Source: Leadbetterella lacunae | GTDB lineage: Bacteria; Bacteroidota; Bacteroidia; Cytophagales; Spirosomataceae | NCBI RefSeq assembly: GCF_042649125.1 | Contig: NZ_JBHRYQ010000001.1 | Location: 2,294,001-2,358,000 of the forward strand | Reading direction: 5' to 3' | DNA length: 64,000 nt | Part shown: positions 1 to 8,504 of the stretch, one piece after another | Position numbering within the stretch: position 1 is the first letter of the stretch | How the letters are laid out: each line of letters begins with the position of its first letter | The notes under the pieces: generated by a model | What the model saw: the letters and a program-made list of their open reading frames with translations, nothing else | Told to the model about the DNA's origin: nothing | The model's database searches: none | Made by a program: the position numbers and the translations under genes

Positions 1-227
1 ATAATTCGAAACCTGCGATTAGTCTGACTTTGTCCAAAAATAAAATCAATTACACGTCTGCTTTCTTGTTTCCATTTTTCTATAATATGTTACCCGAAGG
101 CATAAACAAGCAACATATTTGCTCTCGATTTAGAATAGAAAAAGACGATAACTTTAGTCTCTTATTGCAAGCAGCCAAAAATGATACAATAGGAGCCGTG
201 ACCATTCAAAAAGTTAAATCCACATGA
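1..227 (+). CDS. hipS: HipS-like HipA N-terminal domain protein (5' partial)
   Basis: The reading frame is open from the left edge of the window, so the true start lies upstream. About 74 C-terminal codons are visible. They match the Couple_hipA / HipA N-terminal subdomain: an F..PFFYNMLPEG-like segment followed by a region ending in a short GAVTI-like strand. In ordinary HipA toxins this domain is fused to the kinase; here it is a separate small protein whose stop overlaps the next start (ATGA at 224-227). A separate small HipA-N protein immediately before a short HipA kinase is the hipBST arrangement, where HipS acts as antitoxin. That role is inferred from the family and order. The expected hipB HTH gene would lie left of the window. 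Confidence 0.75.
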   Translation, partial: NSKPAISLTLSKNKINYTSAFLFPFFYNMLPEGINKQHICSRFRIEKDDNFSLLLQAAKNDTIGAVTIQKVKST

Positions 228-1204
228 AAATCCTAGATATTAAATACTGTCCGGGCACTTTGGCCGATGGTTTTGAAACCTATAGTAGACTATGTCTAAC
301 GAAAATGTTTAATGGCAAAAAAGTGTCTCACATTTTACCCTACGACTCCCCTACCCATACTTTTTCAGAAGACGATATTTATGAAAATAACCAAATTCAG
401 ATTTCGATTTCGGGTGTACAAGAGAAGTTCTCTGTAATACTAGAAAAAAACAAACTAAGACTTACCCTTGAAGGAGAAAAAGGCACTTACATACTAAAAC
501 CTGCACCGAATTTCGGAAAAAATGCAGAGCAAATGCCCGCAAACGAACACCTGACTATGCAAATAGCCAAACAGGTCTTTGGGATAGAAACAGCAGAAAA
601 CGCTTTGATTTTCTTTAAAAATGGAGCCTCTGCTTACCTTACCAAACGCTTTGATGTTAAAGCAAATGGCGAAAAATGGGCACAAGAAGATTTTGCATCT
701 TTAGCAAATAGAGCACCGCAAACACACGGTGAGCATTATAAATATGCAGGAAATTATTTGGAACTTTTTGACCTCATGAAGGCCTATTTACCTGCTTACA
801 CATTAGAAGCCATAAAACTTTTGAAGCTTCTGATATTCAACTACCTTTTTTCAAACGGAGATGCACATTTCAAGAATTTTTCACTTTTGGAAACACCCTT
901 GGGCGACTACCGATTAAGCCCAGCCTACGATTTATTAAATAGTCGAATTCATATAGAAGACCAAGACTTTGCTTTAGAGGACGGTCTCTTACCAAAAAAC
1001 ATTACCCAAGGAAAAATAAAAGACCAATTTGCAAGATTAGCAAAAGAAGCTGAAATAAAGGAAACTACATTTATCGCAATCTTAAATCAGTTGACATCAA
1101 GTTCAGACAAAGTCACAAAACTCATAAACGCCTCGTTTCTCTCAGATTCACCAAAAAGAAACTATCTACAGGCTTACCAAACCCGACTGAAAAAGCTAAT
1201 GTAG
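224..1204 (+). CDS. hipT: HipT-like serine/threonine kinase toxin
   Basis: 326 residues, much shorter than canonical HipA (about 440) and close to HipT. It lacks the N-terminal HipA subdomain, which is encoded by the preceding overlapping gene. The Gly-rich loop contains S61-I-S63-G-V-Q-E-K, the two-serine motif that is autophosphorylated in E. coli HipT. The catalytic loop is N211-G-D213-A-H-F-K-N and the metal-binding Asp is D236 in SPAYD. The HipA family phosphorylates aminoacyl-tRNA synthetases; characterised HipT targets tryptophanyl-tRNA synthetase, but the target here is unknown. Translation is coupled to the upstream gene by a 4-bp overlap. The last 30 codons are repeated exactly at 2454-2556. 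Confidence 0.85.
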   Translation: MKILDIKYCPGTLADGFETYSRLCLTKMFNGKKVSHILPYDSPTHTFSEDDIYENNQIQISISGVQEKFSVILEKNKLRLTLEGEKGTYILKPAPNFGKNAEQMPANEHLTMQIAKQVFGIETAENALIFFKNGASAYLTKRFDVKANGEKWAQEDFASLANRAPQTHGEHYKYAGNYLELFDLMKAYLPAYTLEAIKLLKLLIFNYLFSNGDAHFKNFSLLETPLGDYRLSPAYDLLNSRIHIEDQDFALEDGLLPKNITQGKIKDQFARLAKEAEIKETTFIAILNQLTSSSDKVTKLINASFLSDSPKRNYLQAYQTRLKKLM

Positions 1205-1217
1205 CGTTTCAATATAT
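1115..1217 (+). repeat. Direct repeat copy 1 (3' end of hipT)
   Basis: 103 bases covering the last 30 codons of hipT, its stop and 13 bases beyond are identical to 2454-2556 (offset 1339). Weaker similarity continues to about 1289, with roughly eight substitutions and a 13-base gap. This copy is the functional gene end. Confidence 0.95.
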
Positions 1218-1449
1218 TCCTTCAGAATATTCCATCATAGCTTATCAAAATGCTTCGTAAATATTTGCAGTATATACTTCAAAGAACATAGATATTTTAT
1301 ATATATTATTGGGTATGTTAAATCTAAATTAACTTGAATTTCTAAACCTAACAATCTGTCTTCGATATCGAGAAGTTGTCGATAATTAAAAAGTTGAGAA
1401 TTCTATTTTTTGGCATATTACTTGATAAAAAATAAAATAAAAACCACAT

Positions 1450-2424
1450 TTGAAAAATAGACTTCCTTATTTCCATGACATCCTTATCCTTCTTCTACTA
1501 TTTACATTAGGAGTTGTTGCTGTTTTTATATCTTTTAAAATATTCCAAAATTCTGATCAATTATTTTCATTAAGTTATCTAACATTAATGATCGGCTTAT
1601 TATATGAAAGCTTTAGAATCACAAAAAACTGGAAAACCTTGTTATATATTTTATTGGGGTCTTATATATTAAGTTTCTTTTTTTTATTACCCGGAAAAAG
1701 GGAAATTGATTACAACTTTCATAATCGATTACTTTCATTGCCTTATGCATTTACATGTACATTTTGTTTTATTATTGCGATAACCTATGAAAAAGTTACA
1801 ACTATTAAGCTTACTGAGGGCATCACCTTACTCCAATCCATGGCATTTTTATACTGGACAATCGACACAAACATTTGGTCTGCAAGTAATATTTTCATAA
1901 AAGCATTGGTCGTGATATCTATAATCCTATCTGTCTTTTCAATCTTTAATTCCTTAACCTATTTTATACTTTCTAAAACCATAAGGCTTTTACTTAGTAT
2001 TTGGAGTTCATCAATAATGCTTGTTTTTTCAGCAGAAAACATTTTTAGAATATATAGAAATGAAACAATTATTAAATCAACTTTCACCTTTAGTACTATT
2101 GGGGAATTACTTCAGTATTTCTTACTAGGAATTTCAGCTATTTATTTTACTCAAAATTTAATCCTGCTATTACGTTTTTTACCTGGAAAAGGCTATTTTT
2201 CAGACCTCGAAGAGTTAAAAAAAGCTCACATTGATAGATATTCTGATCTTCAAGTACATTTCATTGATTCCCTGATTTGTATTTTATTATCTTCTTTATA
2301 TTACTACTTAAACTATAAAAAACAATTCTTCACAATTCATACCGCAATTTGGGTTTGGTTTATTATGTTCCCAATAATCATAAACTTAAAATCTGTGGCT
2401 TTTTCATGGTTGAAGAAAATTTGA
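1450..2424 (+). CDS. Polytopic membrane protein of unknown function
   Basis: 324 residues, dominated by hydrophobic segments (about nine or ten candidate membrane helices), with short charged loops such as LPGKREID and SDLEELKKAHIDRYSD. No catalytic or binding motif is recognised. A TTG start at 1450 is used because an in-frame stop lies just upstream (1438-1440) and the next Met would remove the first helix. The gene is AT-rich and sits between the two copies of the duplicated hipT tail, so it probably entered, or was left, as part of the same rearrangement. It could be cargo of the toxin-antitoxin locus; no function can be assigned. Confidence 0.7.
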   Translation: MKNRLPYFHDILILLLLFTLGVVAVFISFKIFQNSDQLFSLSYLTLMIGLLYESFRITKNWKTLLYILLGSYILSFFFLLPGKREIDYNFHNRLLSLPYAFTCTFCFIIAITYEKVTTIKLTEGITLLQSMAFLYWTIDTNIWSASNIFIKALVVISIILSVFSIFNSLTYFILSKTIRLLLSIWSSSIMLVFSAENIFRIYRNETIIKSTFTFSTIGELLQYFLLGISAIYFTQNLILLLRFLPGKGYFSDLEELKKAHIDRYSDLQVHFIDSLICILLSSLYYYLNYKKQFFTIHTAIWVWFIMFPIIINLKSVAFSWLKKI

Positions 2425-2453
2425 AAAAGTAATATATTTCTGAGTGCCTAGTA

Positions 2454-2556
2454 ACAAAACTCATAAACGCCTCGTTTCTCTCAGATTCACCAAAAAGAAA
2501 CTATCTACAGGCTTACCAAACCCGACTGAAAAAGCTAATGTAGCGTTTCAATATAT
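2454..2556 (+). pseudogene. Duplicated 3' remnant of hipT (direct repeat copy 2)
   Basis: Identical over 103 bases to 1115-1217, including the hipT stop, but without any upstream hipT sequence. The similarity fades through 2615 in the non-coding part. It encodes only the last 30 codons and has no start, so it is a remnant or an attachment-like duplication. Confidence 0.9.
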
Positions 2557-2715
2557 GCCTTCAGAGCTTATCAAAATGCTTTGTTAATATCCACAGCACA
2601 TACTTCAAAGAACATTTACTCATATTAAGTATTCCCAAATATATTACGCTGTCGATTAGTAATAGTAAATGGTCTATTTTTATTAAAACTGTCGTAAATA
2701 TTTATAAAATGCTCT

Positions 2716-2723
2716 TATTTTTG
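2716..2723 (+). promoter_or_regulatory. Putative -7 box (TATTTTTG) of the cytochrome dehydrogenase gene
   Basis: Matches the Bacteroidota TAnnTTTG consensus, 33 bases before the ATG at 2757. It lies inside the coding region that a start at 2709 would imply, so it supports 2757 as the real start. No clear -33 TTTG is seen. Confidence 0.4.
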
Positions 2724-2756
2724 AAGTTAATAAACAACCTTCATATTCTGAGTTAC

Positions 2757-5006
2757 ATGAAATTAAGTACGTCTAAGTTTTCTCTCAAAGTTATTGTATC
2801 AGGGCTATCATTGTTATTATTAGGTTTTAGCATTGTAGCTTTTGAAGAACCAAAAATCTCTCTCGATGGATATAAAATAGAGGAGGGTTTTGATCTACAA
2901 ATAATTGCGGCTGAACCAAACCTGAAAGCTCCTGTGAGCATGGATTTTGACAACAAAGGGCGAATGTGGGTAGTAGAAATGATAAACTACATGCCCAACT
3001 TAGAAGGCATCGGCGAAGAAGAACCCACCGGCAGAATCTCTATTTTAGAGGACTTAGACCACGATGGCACTATAGACCACCGAAAAACTTTTCTGGATAA
3101 ACTAGTACTGCCCAGAGCCTTGGCTCATGTATATGGCGGCTTGCTGTATGTAGACGGCCCGAAGTTATATTTTGTAGAAATAAAAAATGACAAGCCCGGC
3201 AAAAAAACCTTGGTAGACCCACTCTATGCCGATGGAGGCAATGTGGAGCATTCCTCAAATGGCTTGATGATGAACATAGACAACTGGATTTACAACTCCA
3301 ACTGGAACTTCAGATATCGCCTAAAAAATGGTGTTTGGTTAAAAGAACCTACCTCAAACCGGGGTCAGTGGGGCATCACAAAGGATAACTTTGGGAGGTT
3401 ATACTACAACAACAACTCCACTAACCTACAAGCAGATTTTGTGTTACCAAACAAAGTCACTAGAAACAGATTTTACAAGCCTTCTGTGGCAGAAAACAAG
3501 AAAATAGCGAGTGATTTGGTGTATCCAATCTCTAAAGCAGACGTGAATAGAGGCTACCAAAAAGGCGTTTTGAATGAGGAAGGATATCTAGTAAGCGTAA
3601 CTGCGGCTTGCGGGCCCTTGGTTTACAGAGGCGGAGCATTTCCGGCAGGATATAAGCAGAATGCCTTCGTATGTGTGCCTGAGGCAAACCTCATCAAACG
3701 TAATATTTTAAATTTTGGAAAGACCCAAACCGTGGCCATCCAAGCCGAAGTGGGCAGAGAATTTTTAGCTTCTACAGACGAAGGGTTTCGCCCAGTCAAC
3801 TTATTCACTGGCCCTGACGGAGCCATGTATGTAGTGGATATGCACCGCGGCATAATTCAACACAAAGCGTACATTTCGCAGTTTTTGGCAGAAAAACTCG
3901 CATTAAAACAAATGGACACGCTTCAGAATGCAGGGAGAATACTTAAAATAACAAGCAAAGAAATTAAAGGATTTCAGATTCCGGACTTTTCAAAAGCGAG
4001 TTCAAAAGAACTAGTGGGATACCTGAGTCACCCGAATGGCTGGTTGAGAGACCGCTCGCAGCAACTGCTCATACAAAAGAAAGACCTTTCGGTGGTAAAA
4101 GATTTGATTGCCCTCAGCAAAACTAATAGCGAAACCGGAAACGGTCTTCACGCACTTTTTGTATTGGAAGGCTTAAATGCACTGAATTTCAATATCATTT
4201 CAGATATAATTACCAACAGCACCCAGCCCGAAACCATAGCCCATGCTTTGGGTTTGGCGGAGCGTTTTGCCATTGCCGCCAATGTGCCTAAAATGAAAAC
4301 TATTTGTGATAATCTTTTAGCTCGAAATGATGAGGTAGTTGATTTATACATTCCATTATCGTTACAAAATTGGTTGAAAATATCGGAGAAGACTTTCATG
4401 CCTATTTTAGCTAAAATAGACCAAAAATATATCGACCAAAAAATATATCAAGAGGCCATTGTGAGTAACCTAGAAGGTAAAGAAGAGAAATACCTGAGCA
4501 CAATGAACCCTTCTAAAAACCTAAAGAATTTCTTAACCACAGCCATAGACAACCACAAGAAAAACGAGATGAACAGCATCTACGTTAAAGTCAAAAAAGA
4601 CACCGACAACAGAACCAAAGGCTTGATGCTATTTAGGTCAATTTGTGCTACTTGCCATGGAGCAGACGGCAAAGGAATCCAAGATTTGGCTCCTCCACTA
4701 AAAGGCTCAGAATACATTGACGGCTCCATTCATCGTTTGGCGGCTATTATTTTGCACGGAATCAGTGGGCCAATAAGTGTGGGCGGAAAACAATATTTGC
4801 TAAATAACGACATGCCAGGTATGATCAATAACACCTCAGTTAGCGACGAAGATATAGCTGATATAATAAGATTTACCCAAAACGCTTACGCCAAAGAAGG
4901 AAAAAACATAACAGCCAGTGAGGTCAAAAAACTAAGAGCCCAAAAGCCCGAAGGCAGCGGCATATTTAGTGAAAAACAATTATTGGAGACTGAGTTTGAA
5001 AGATAA
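2757..5006 (+). CDS. PVC-type membrane-bound dehydrogenase domain protein with C-terminal cytochrome c
   Basis: 749 residues from the ATG at 2757, chosen because it gives a clean signal peptide (MKLSTSKFSLK followed by a hydrophobic core) and follows a -7 box. The N-terminal two thirds is a beta-propeller-like region of the DUF7133 / putative membrane-bound dehydrogenase type (DFDNKGRMWVVEM, LFTGPDGAMYVVDMHRG). A HEAT-like alpha region follows, then a cytochrome c domain with CATCH at residues 630-634 and a later Met (NNDMPGM) that could be the second haem ligand. Expected to be an exported periplasmic or surface electron-transfer protein. It converges on the minus-strand operon at 6198-12682, which contains the other PVC-style cytochromes. 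Substrate unknown. Confidence 0.8.
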   Translation: MKLSTSKFSLKVIVSGLSLLLLGFSIVAFEEPKISLDGYKIEEGFDLQIIAAEPNLKAPVSMDFDNKGRMWVVEMINYMPNLEGIGEEEPTGRISILEDLDHDGTIDHRKTFLDKLVLPRALAHVYGGLLYVDGPKLYFVEIKNDKPGKKTLVDPLYADGGNVEHSSNGLMMNIDNWIYNSNWNFRYRLKNGVWLKEPTSNRGQWGITKDNFGRLYYNNNSTNLQADFVLPNKVTRNRFYKPSVAENKKIASDLVYPISKADVNRGYQKGVLNEEGYLVSVTAACGPLVYRGGAFPAGYKQNAFVCVPEANLIKRNILNFGKTQTVAIQAEVGREFLASTDEGFRPVNLFTGPDGAMYVVDMHRGIIQHKAYISQFLAEKLALKQMDTLQNAGRILKITSKEIKGFQIPDFSKASSKELVGYLSHPNGWLRDRSQQLLIQKKDLSVVKDLIALSKTNSETGNGLHALFVLEGLNALNFNIISDIITNSTQPETIAHALGLAERFAIAANVPKMKTICDNLLARNDEVVDLYIPLSLQNWLKISEKTFMPILAKIDQKYIDQKIYQEAIVSNLEGKEEKYLSTMNPSKNLKNFLTTAIDNHKKNEMNSIYVKVKKDTDNRTKGLMLFRSICATCHGADGKGIQDLAPPLKGSEYIDGSIHRLAAIILHGISGPISVGGKQYLLNNDMPGMINNTSVSDEDIADIIRFTQNAYAKEGKNITASEVKKLRAQKPEGSGIFSEKQLLETEFER

Positions 5007-5089
5007 AAAAAATGGAAAGAGCCTGATGTAAAAATAAATAGCATCCTCCAAACTTCAGAGTCCCTGATGGAGACGCTGAGAAAGCATTT

Positions 5090-5743
5090 TCAAATGATAT
5101 ACATAAAATTTTGGAGCTGCTCTAAGACATTTTCAGGTTTAAGCAAATGTGTTTTTCCAGCATTTAGCAAATATATTTTATCAGAGATATCTATAACATG
5201 TTGGTATTGATGGTCTGAAATAATGATACCTTTTGTTGATGTATATTCTTTGATTTCAATTTTTAGGGCGTCAATTTGTATTGGCGATAAATGGGTAAAA
5301 GGCTCATCCAAAATTACAAATGGGCATGAACAATTTAATATTATTAAAATTTCCGCCATCCTTCTTTGCCCCCCAGATAAGTCATAGAATTTACTGCTTA
5401 TCGGGATATGGAATTTATCAAACTTCTCCGAAATATTTTCTATATCAAGTTCAAAATATTCAGCCGCATTACTTAAACGCAGGTTTGATGGAAAAAGAAA
5501 AGTTTGAGGCAAATATTTCAATAAATTCGACTTAAATAATGAAGGATAATAGCATTTATCTACTCTTACCGAAGCATATTGCGATTTGAGCGAACCTATA
5601 ATAATATTAAAAAGACAGGATTTACCTGTACCGTTTCTGCCTAACAAACTACCAACTTCGCCAGTTTCGAAACCCATATATACATCACTCAATACTACAT
5701 GATCTCCAAATCTTAGATTTACGCTATCAACTTCTAGTTTCAT
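5090..5743 (-). CDS. ABC transporter ATP-binding protein
   Basis: 217 residues with a complete ATPase core: Walker A GRNGTGKS (35-42), Q-loop Q80, signature LSGGQ (122-126), Walker B FVILDE (D146, E147) and H-loop H178. It begins two bases after the stop of a small three-helix membrane protein (5746-6063), presumably its partner. The pair is AT-rich and lies between the two convergent halves of the cytochrome cluster. Transported substrate is not predictable; the small size of the pair recalls peptide or lipid export and self-immunity modules, but that is inference. Confidence 0.85.
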   Translation of the reverse strand: MKLEVDSVNLRFGDHVVLSDVYMGFETGEVGSLLGRNGTGKSCLFNIIIGSLKSQYASVRVDKCYYPSLFKSNLLKYLPQTFLFPSNLRLSNAAEYFELDIENISEKFDKFHIPISSKFYDLSGGQRRMAEILIILNCSCPFVILDEPFTHLSPIQIDALKIEIKEYTSTKGIIISDHQYQHVIDISDKIYLLNAGKTHLLKPENVLEQLQNFMYII

Positions 5744-5745
5744 GT

Positions 5746-6063
5746 TTAAAAAAGTAAGATAGAAAATGGAAAAATGAATAGATCAACAGAAAAAGTGATA
5801 GCCCATAAAAAGGTTTTACTGATACCTAAGTTATTATAAAAAAGAAAAATATTTTTGGATTTCATCAAACTGAAAATCCCAAAAATAGCAGCATTGGTGA
5901 GTATTTTAATTAAAAGTAAAATAGAGAGAAATGAACGCATGCTAAATTCGTTTTGGAAATAAACCGTGGACCAAAGAATCAAAGAAAGCAAAAATGTAAA
6001 CACCCAAATCATTTTACAAAAACTGAAAATAATTTTAGACTTAAGTAATAGGTTTGAAAGCAT
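5746..6063 (-). CDS. Small membrane protein, probable ABC partner
   Basis: 105 residues with about three hydrophobic segments (near 15-35, 42-68 and 82-105), almost no polar domain, ending in the last membrane segment. It is first in a two-gene operon, two bases before the ATPase gene. Too short to be a standard six-helix permease, so it could be a minimal, oligomerising membrane subunit or a truncated permease. No family recognised. Upstream, 6064-6197 contains no gene. Confidence 0.65.
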   Translation of the reverse strand: MLSNLLLKSKIIFSFCKMIWVFTFLLSLILWSTVYFQNEFSMRSFLSILLLIKILTNAAIFGIFSLMKSKNIFLFYNNLGISKTFLWAITFSVDLFIFPFSILLF

Positions 6064-6197
6064 ACAATTGTTTTTTTTCTAAAATTGCATCTTTTAGCAT
6101 TATCAAAAAAATCAAGTGCTTGTTTTTAGGAAAATTTAACTAAACGCTATTAGTTTCGAAATCAAGCAATTATGAAAAAACCAACCAATCATTCCCC

Positions 6198-7577
6198 TCA
6201 CTCCGAAACCAAATCTTCTTTCTTTAATATTAGCGTGTCTTTCTCAAAAGTGGGCACTTGATAGTTTCCAGAGTCTAGTTGTGTTTTCGGGAACATCGCC
6301 TTTAGTTTTGGCCAATCTGTTTTGCTTATTTTTGAGCTAAACAAATAGATACTGCGTAGGCTTTTGAGGTTTTTTAATGCTTCTAACCCTTGCAAACTGA
6401 CGTTTGTGTAGTTTAAATTGAGAACACGAAGATTCTTTAATTCAGCAAGTTTAGACAAGTCTTCATTTTTAATATCTGACCCACTCAGGTCTAATTGACA
6501 CAGGTTTTTCATTGACTGTATAACTTCCAAATTCCCATTGCCTACAGTTAAGTTTTTGGCTTTCAACCAAACTACATTATCCCCTATTTTTTTGAGATTC
6601 TCCCAAACCGTCTCCTTCACTTTTCGCCCATTGAAATTAACCAACAGATAATTAGAATTTATCGCCACTGGCACTATCGCCACCCCCTCGTTTTTAATCA
6701 AGGCTATCACTTTTTCGTCTGCGGCATCTATGTTTTCTTTTGGCACATCAGGCTCAGCCTGAGAGATTGAGGGTGTACTTAAATTTGCTAAAATCGATTT
6801 TATTTCGGCCGTAGCCTTAAGTTCTTTGACTTTTTTATTAAAATCAGCACCTTCGTTTATCCACCATGCTATTAACTTTATTTCTTTCTCCGTCAACTGC
6901 GGCTTACCTGCAGGAGGCATATGTTCCTCGTCTTTTTCGTTTAGTTGAGCTCTTAGTATTATTCTACTTTTGGCCGCCTGATGTGCTAAAAATGCAGCAC
7001 CATCTTCACCGCCTTTGGTGATAAACGCTTTGCCATCCATTCTCAATCCGCCTTTTTGTTTTTTGGCCGAATGGCAAGACCAGCATTTTTCGGCAAAAAT
7101 TGGTTCTATTATCTCCGTATAAACTTTAGCTTCAGGCAGATTTACGATTACAGGTTTTTGATATTTTTCTTCTGAAAAACTCAAGAAATTTTCGCCGTGC
7201 GTGAGGCTTCCGCCTAAATGCCCCGTAATTCCCAACAGCCCAGCAGATACTATCCAAAACACGTTCTGAAGGGATTTTATTTTATTTTTGGTCACCAAAA
7301 AATACAACACTCCCGTTAAGACAGTCAGTGCTATTCCGGCCCATTGGTGGTAGCCGAGCAGGTCTTTTTCATAACCGCCAGAGAGCGAAAGCAAATAGCC
7401 ACTCCCAGCCGAAAACACGCTACTCACAAACGAGGCAAGCAACACCGCCGGCAGTATAGCTTCATAAATAGGATTTTCGGATTTAAGGCTAATGGCTTTA
7501 AACAAAAGACCCACAACCAAAATACCGATGGGTAAGTGAACAAAAAGTGGATGAAAATGCCCTAAAAATGAAGTCAT
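6198..7577 (-). CDS. Membrane-anchored planctomycete-type cytochrome with LRR tail
   Basis: 459 residues. The N-terminus has about four membrane helices (roughly 10-30, 40-62, 76-95, 104-122) of the DUF2231 type, with HFHPLFVHLPIG at the start. A PSCyt1-like domain follows, with CWSCH at 165-169 and KKQKGGLRMDG, then a conserved HMPPAGKPQLTEKE segment. The C-terminal third contains leucine-rich repeats (LCQLDLSGSDI, LRVLNLNYTNV, LRSIYLFSS). Last gene of the minus-strand operon; its ATG overlaps the stop of the TIM-barrel gene by 4 bp. Probably passes electrons at the outer face of the inner membrane; partners are inferred from the operon only. Confidence 0.8.
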   Translation of the reverse strand: MTSFLGHFHPLFVHLPIGILVVGLLFKAISLKSENPIYEAILPAVLLASFVSSVFSAGSGYLLSLSGGYEKDLLGYHQWAGIALTVLTGVLYFLVTKNKIKSLQNVFWIVSAGLLGITGHLGGSLTHGENFLSFSEEKYQKPVIVNLPEAKVYTEIIEPIFAEKCWSCHSAKKQKGGLRMDGKAFITKGGEDGAAFLAHQAAKSRIILRAQLNEKDEEHMPPAGKPQLTEKEIKLIAWWINEGADFNKKVKELKATAEIKSILANLSTPSISQAEPDVPKENIDAADEKVIALIKNEGVAIVPVAINSNYLLVNFNGRKVKETVWENLKKIGDNVVWLKAKNLTVGNGNLEVIQSMKNLCQLDLSGSDIKNEDLSKLAELKNLRVLNLNYTNVSLQGLEALKNLKSLRSIYLFSSKISKTDWPKLKAMFPKTQLDSGNYQVPTFEKDTLILKKEDLVSE

Positions 7578-8485
7578 GCGTATCTTTCTTTTAACAATTT
7601 AAGCATATACACATTTATTTCCCATTGGTTTGCCACGGGCTGTTTGGTGTATGGTAAAGTGGGCATATAGTTTGGCGGGCCAAATTCAGTCAAAAATGTA
7701 ATGCGTTTATCGCCCGATTTTTCGCGGTGTTTGATTACACTGTCCCACCAAGTGAGGTGCCGCTCCATAGCGGTTGCCCATTCGGGAGCTCGCGGGTCGC
7801 TTACCTGCGGACCTTCCTGATGGCCTACCCGAGCGTGGATATGTTTTACCCTACTAAAAGCCAAATCCAAGGTTTCGGATTGGTCTTCCAAAAGCGACTC
7901 GTGTACATTGCACCAGTGCGAAATATCTAGCGTCAGATTCATTTTGGGGTGTTTTTCTAAAAACTGACGCGTAATATGTGCCGCAAAACACATACGACCT
8001 CTGTGCGTTTCATGCAAAATCTCGATTCCGCTTTGCTGCGTTTTGTCAATGGTGTAGGCAATAATCTGACTATTTTGGTCTTGCGAAAAATAGTCTTTCC
8101 CCGAGTGGCAATTGATATATTCTGGTTTTTCGGGCCAATTGGCCAAAATATCATCTAAGTTATTTTTAAAACTTGCAAGGTGTGCATCAAAGGTTTGCCC
8201 GGAGCCACTGACCAAAAAACCGATTTTTAAATTATGCTTTTTGAGCAATTCAAAGAGCGACTTTTGCTCCTCTTTTTTGGCTGGCCACCAAAGTTCAACA
8301 CCGTCAAATCCTTCTTTTTTTAGTTTAGAAAAAAGCAAATCATTTCCGCCCTCAAAACCCCAGCTGGTACCCATCACTAATACTTCAAGGGAGGTTTTGT
8401 GCGAAACACTTTCTACAGTTTCTGATTTAAAACCCAAAGCAGGAACAGCCGTTACTGTATTTTTTATAAAATTTCTTCTCTTCAT
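7574..8485 (-). CDS. Sugar phosphate isomerase/epimerase-like TIM-barrel protein, Tat-type leader
   Basis: 303 residues of the xylose isomerase-like (AP endonuclease 2) superfamily. Visible active-site style motifs are EILHETHRG, LTLDISHW, HIHARVGH and ITFLTEFGPP, which provide the Glu, Asp, His and Glu residues typical of the metal centre. The N-terminus MKRRNFIKNT resembles a twin-arginine leader, suggesting export. It overlaps the following cytochrome gene by 4 bp and starts 20 bases after the DUF1501 gene. Relatives act on sugars, inositols or 3-keto-glycosides; the substrate here is unknown. Confidence 0.8.
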   Translation of the reverse strand: MKRRNFIKNTVTAVPALGFKSETVESVSHKTSLEVLVMGTSWGFEGGNDLLFSKLKKEGFDGVELWWPAKKEEQKSLFELLKKHNLKIGFLVSGSGQTFDAHLASFKNNLDDILANWPEKPEYINCHSGKDYFSQDQNSQIIAYTIDKTQQSGIEILHETHRGRMCFAAHITRQFLEKHPKMNLTLDISHWCNVHESLLEDQSETLDLAFSRVKHIHARVGHQEGPQVSDPRAPEWATAMERHLTWWDSVIKHREKSGDKRITFLTEFGPPNYMPTLPYTKQPVANQWEINVYMLKLLKERYA

Positions 8486-8504
8486 TTATCTTTTCTCTAA
8501 ATAT

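Larger units (their letters stand above)
2425..2756. other. Intergenic stretch with hipT remnant and promoter
   Basis: Holds the hipT tail duplication (2454-2615) and, nearer the next gene, a TAnnTTTG box at 2716-2723. No other gene is visible. Confidence 0.7.
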
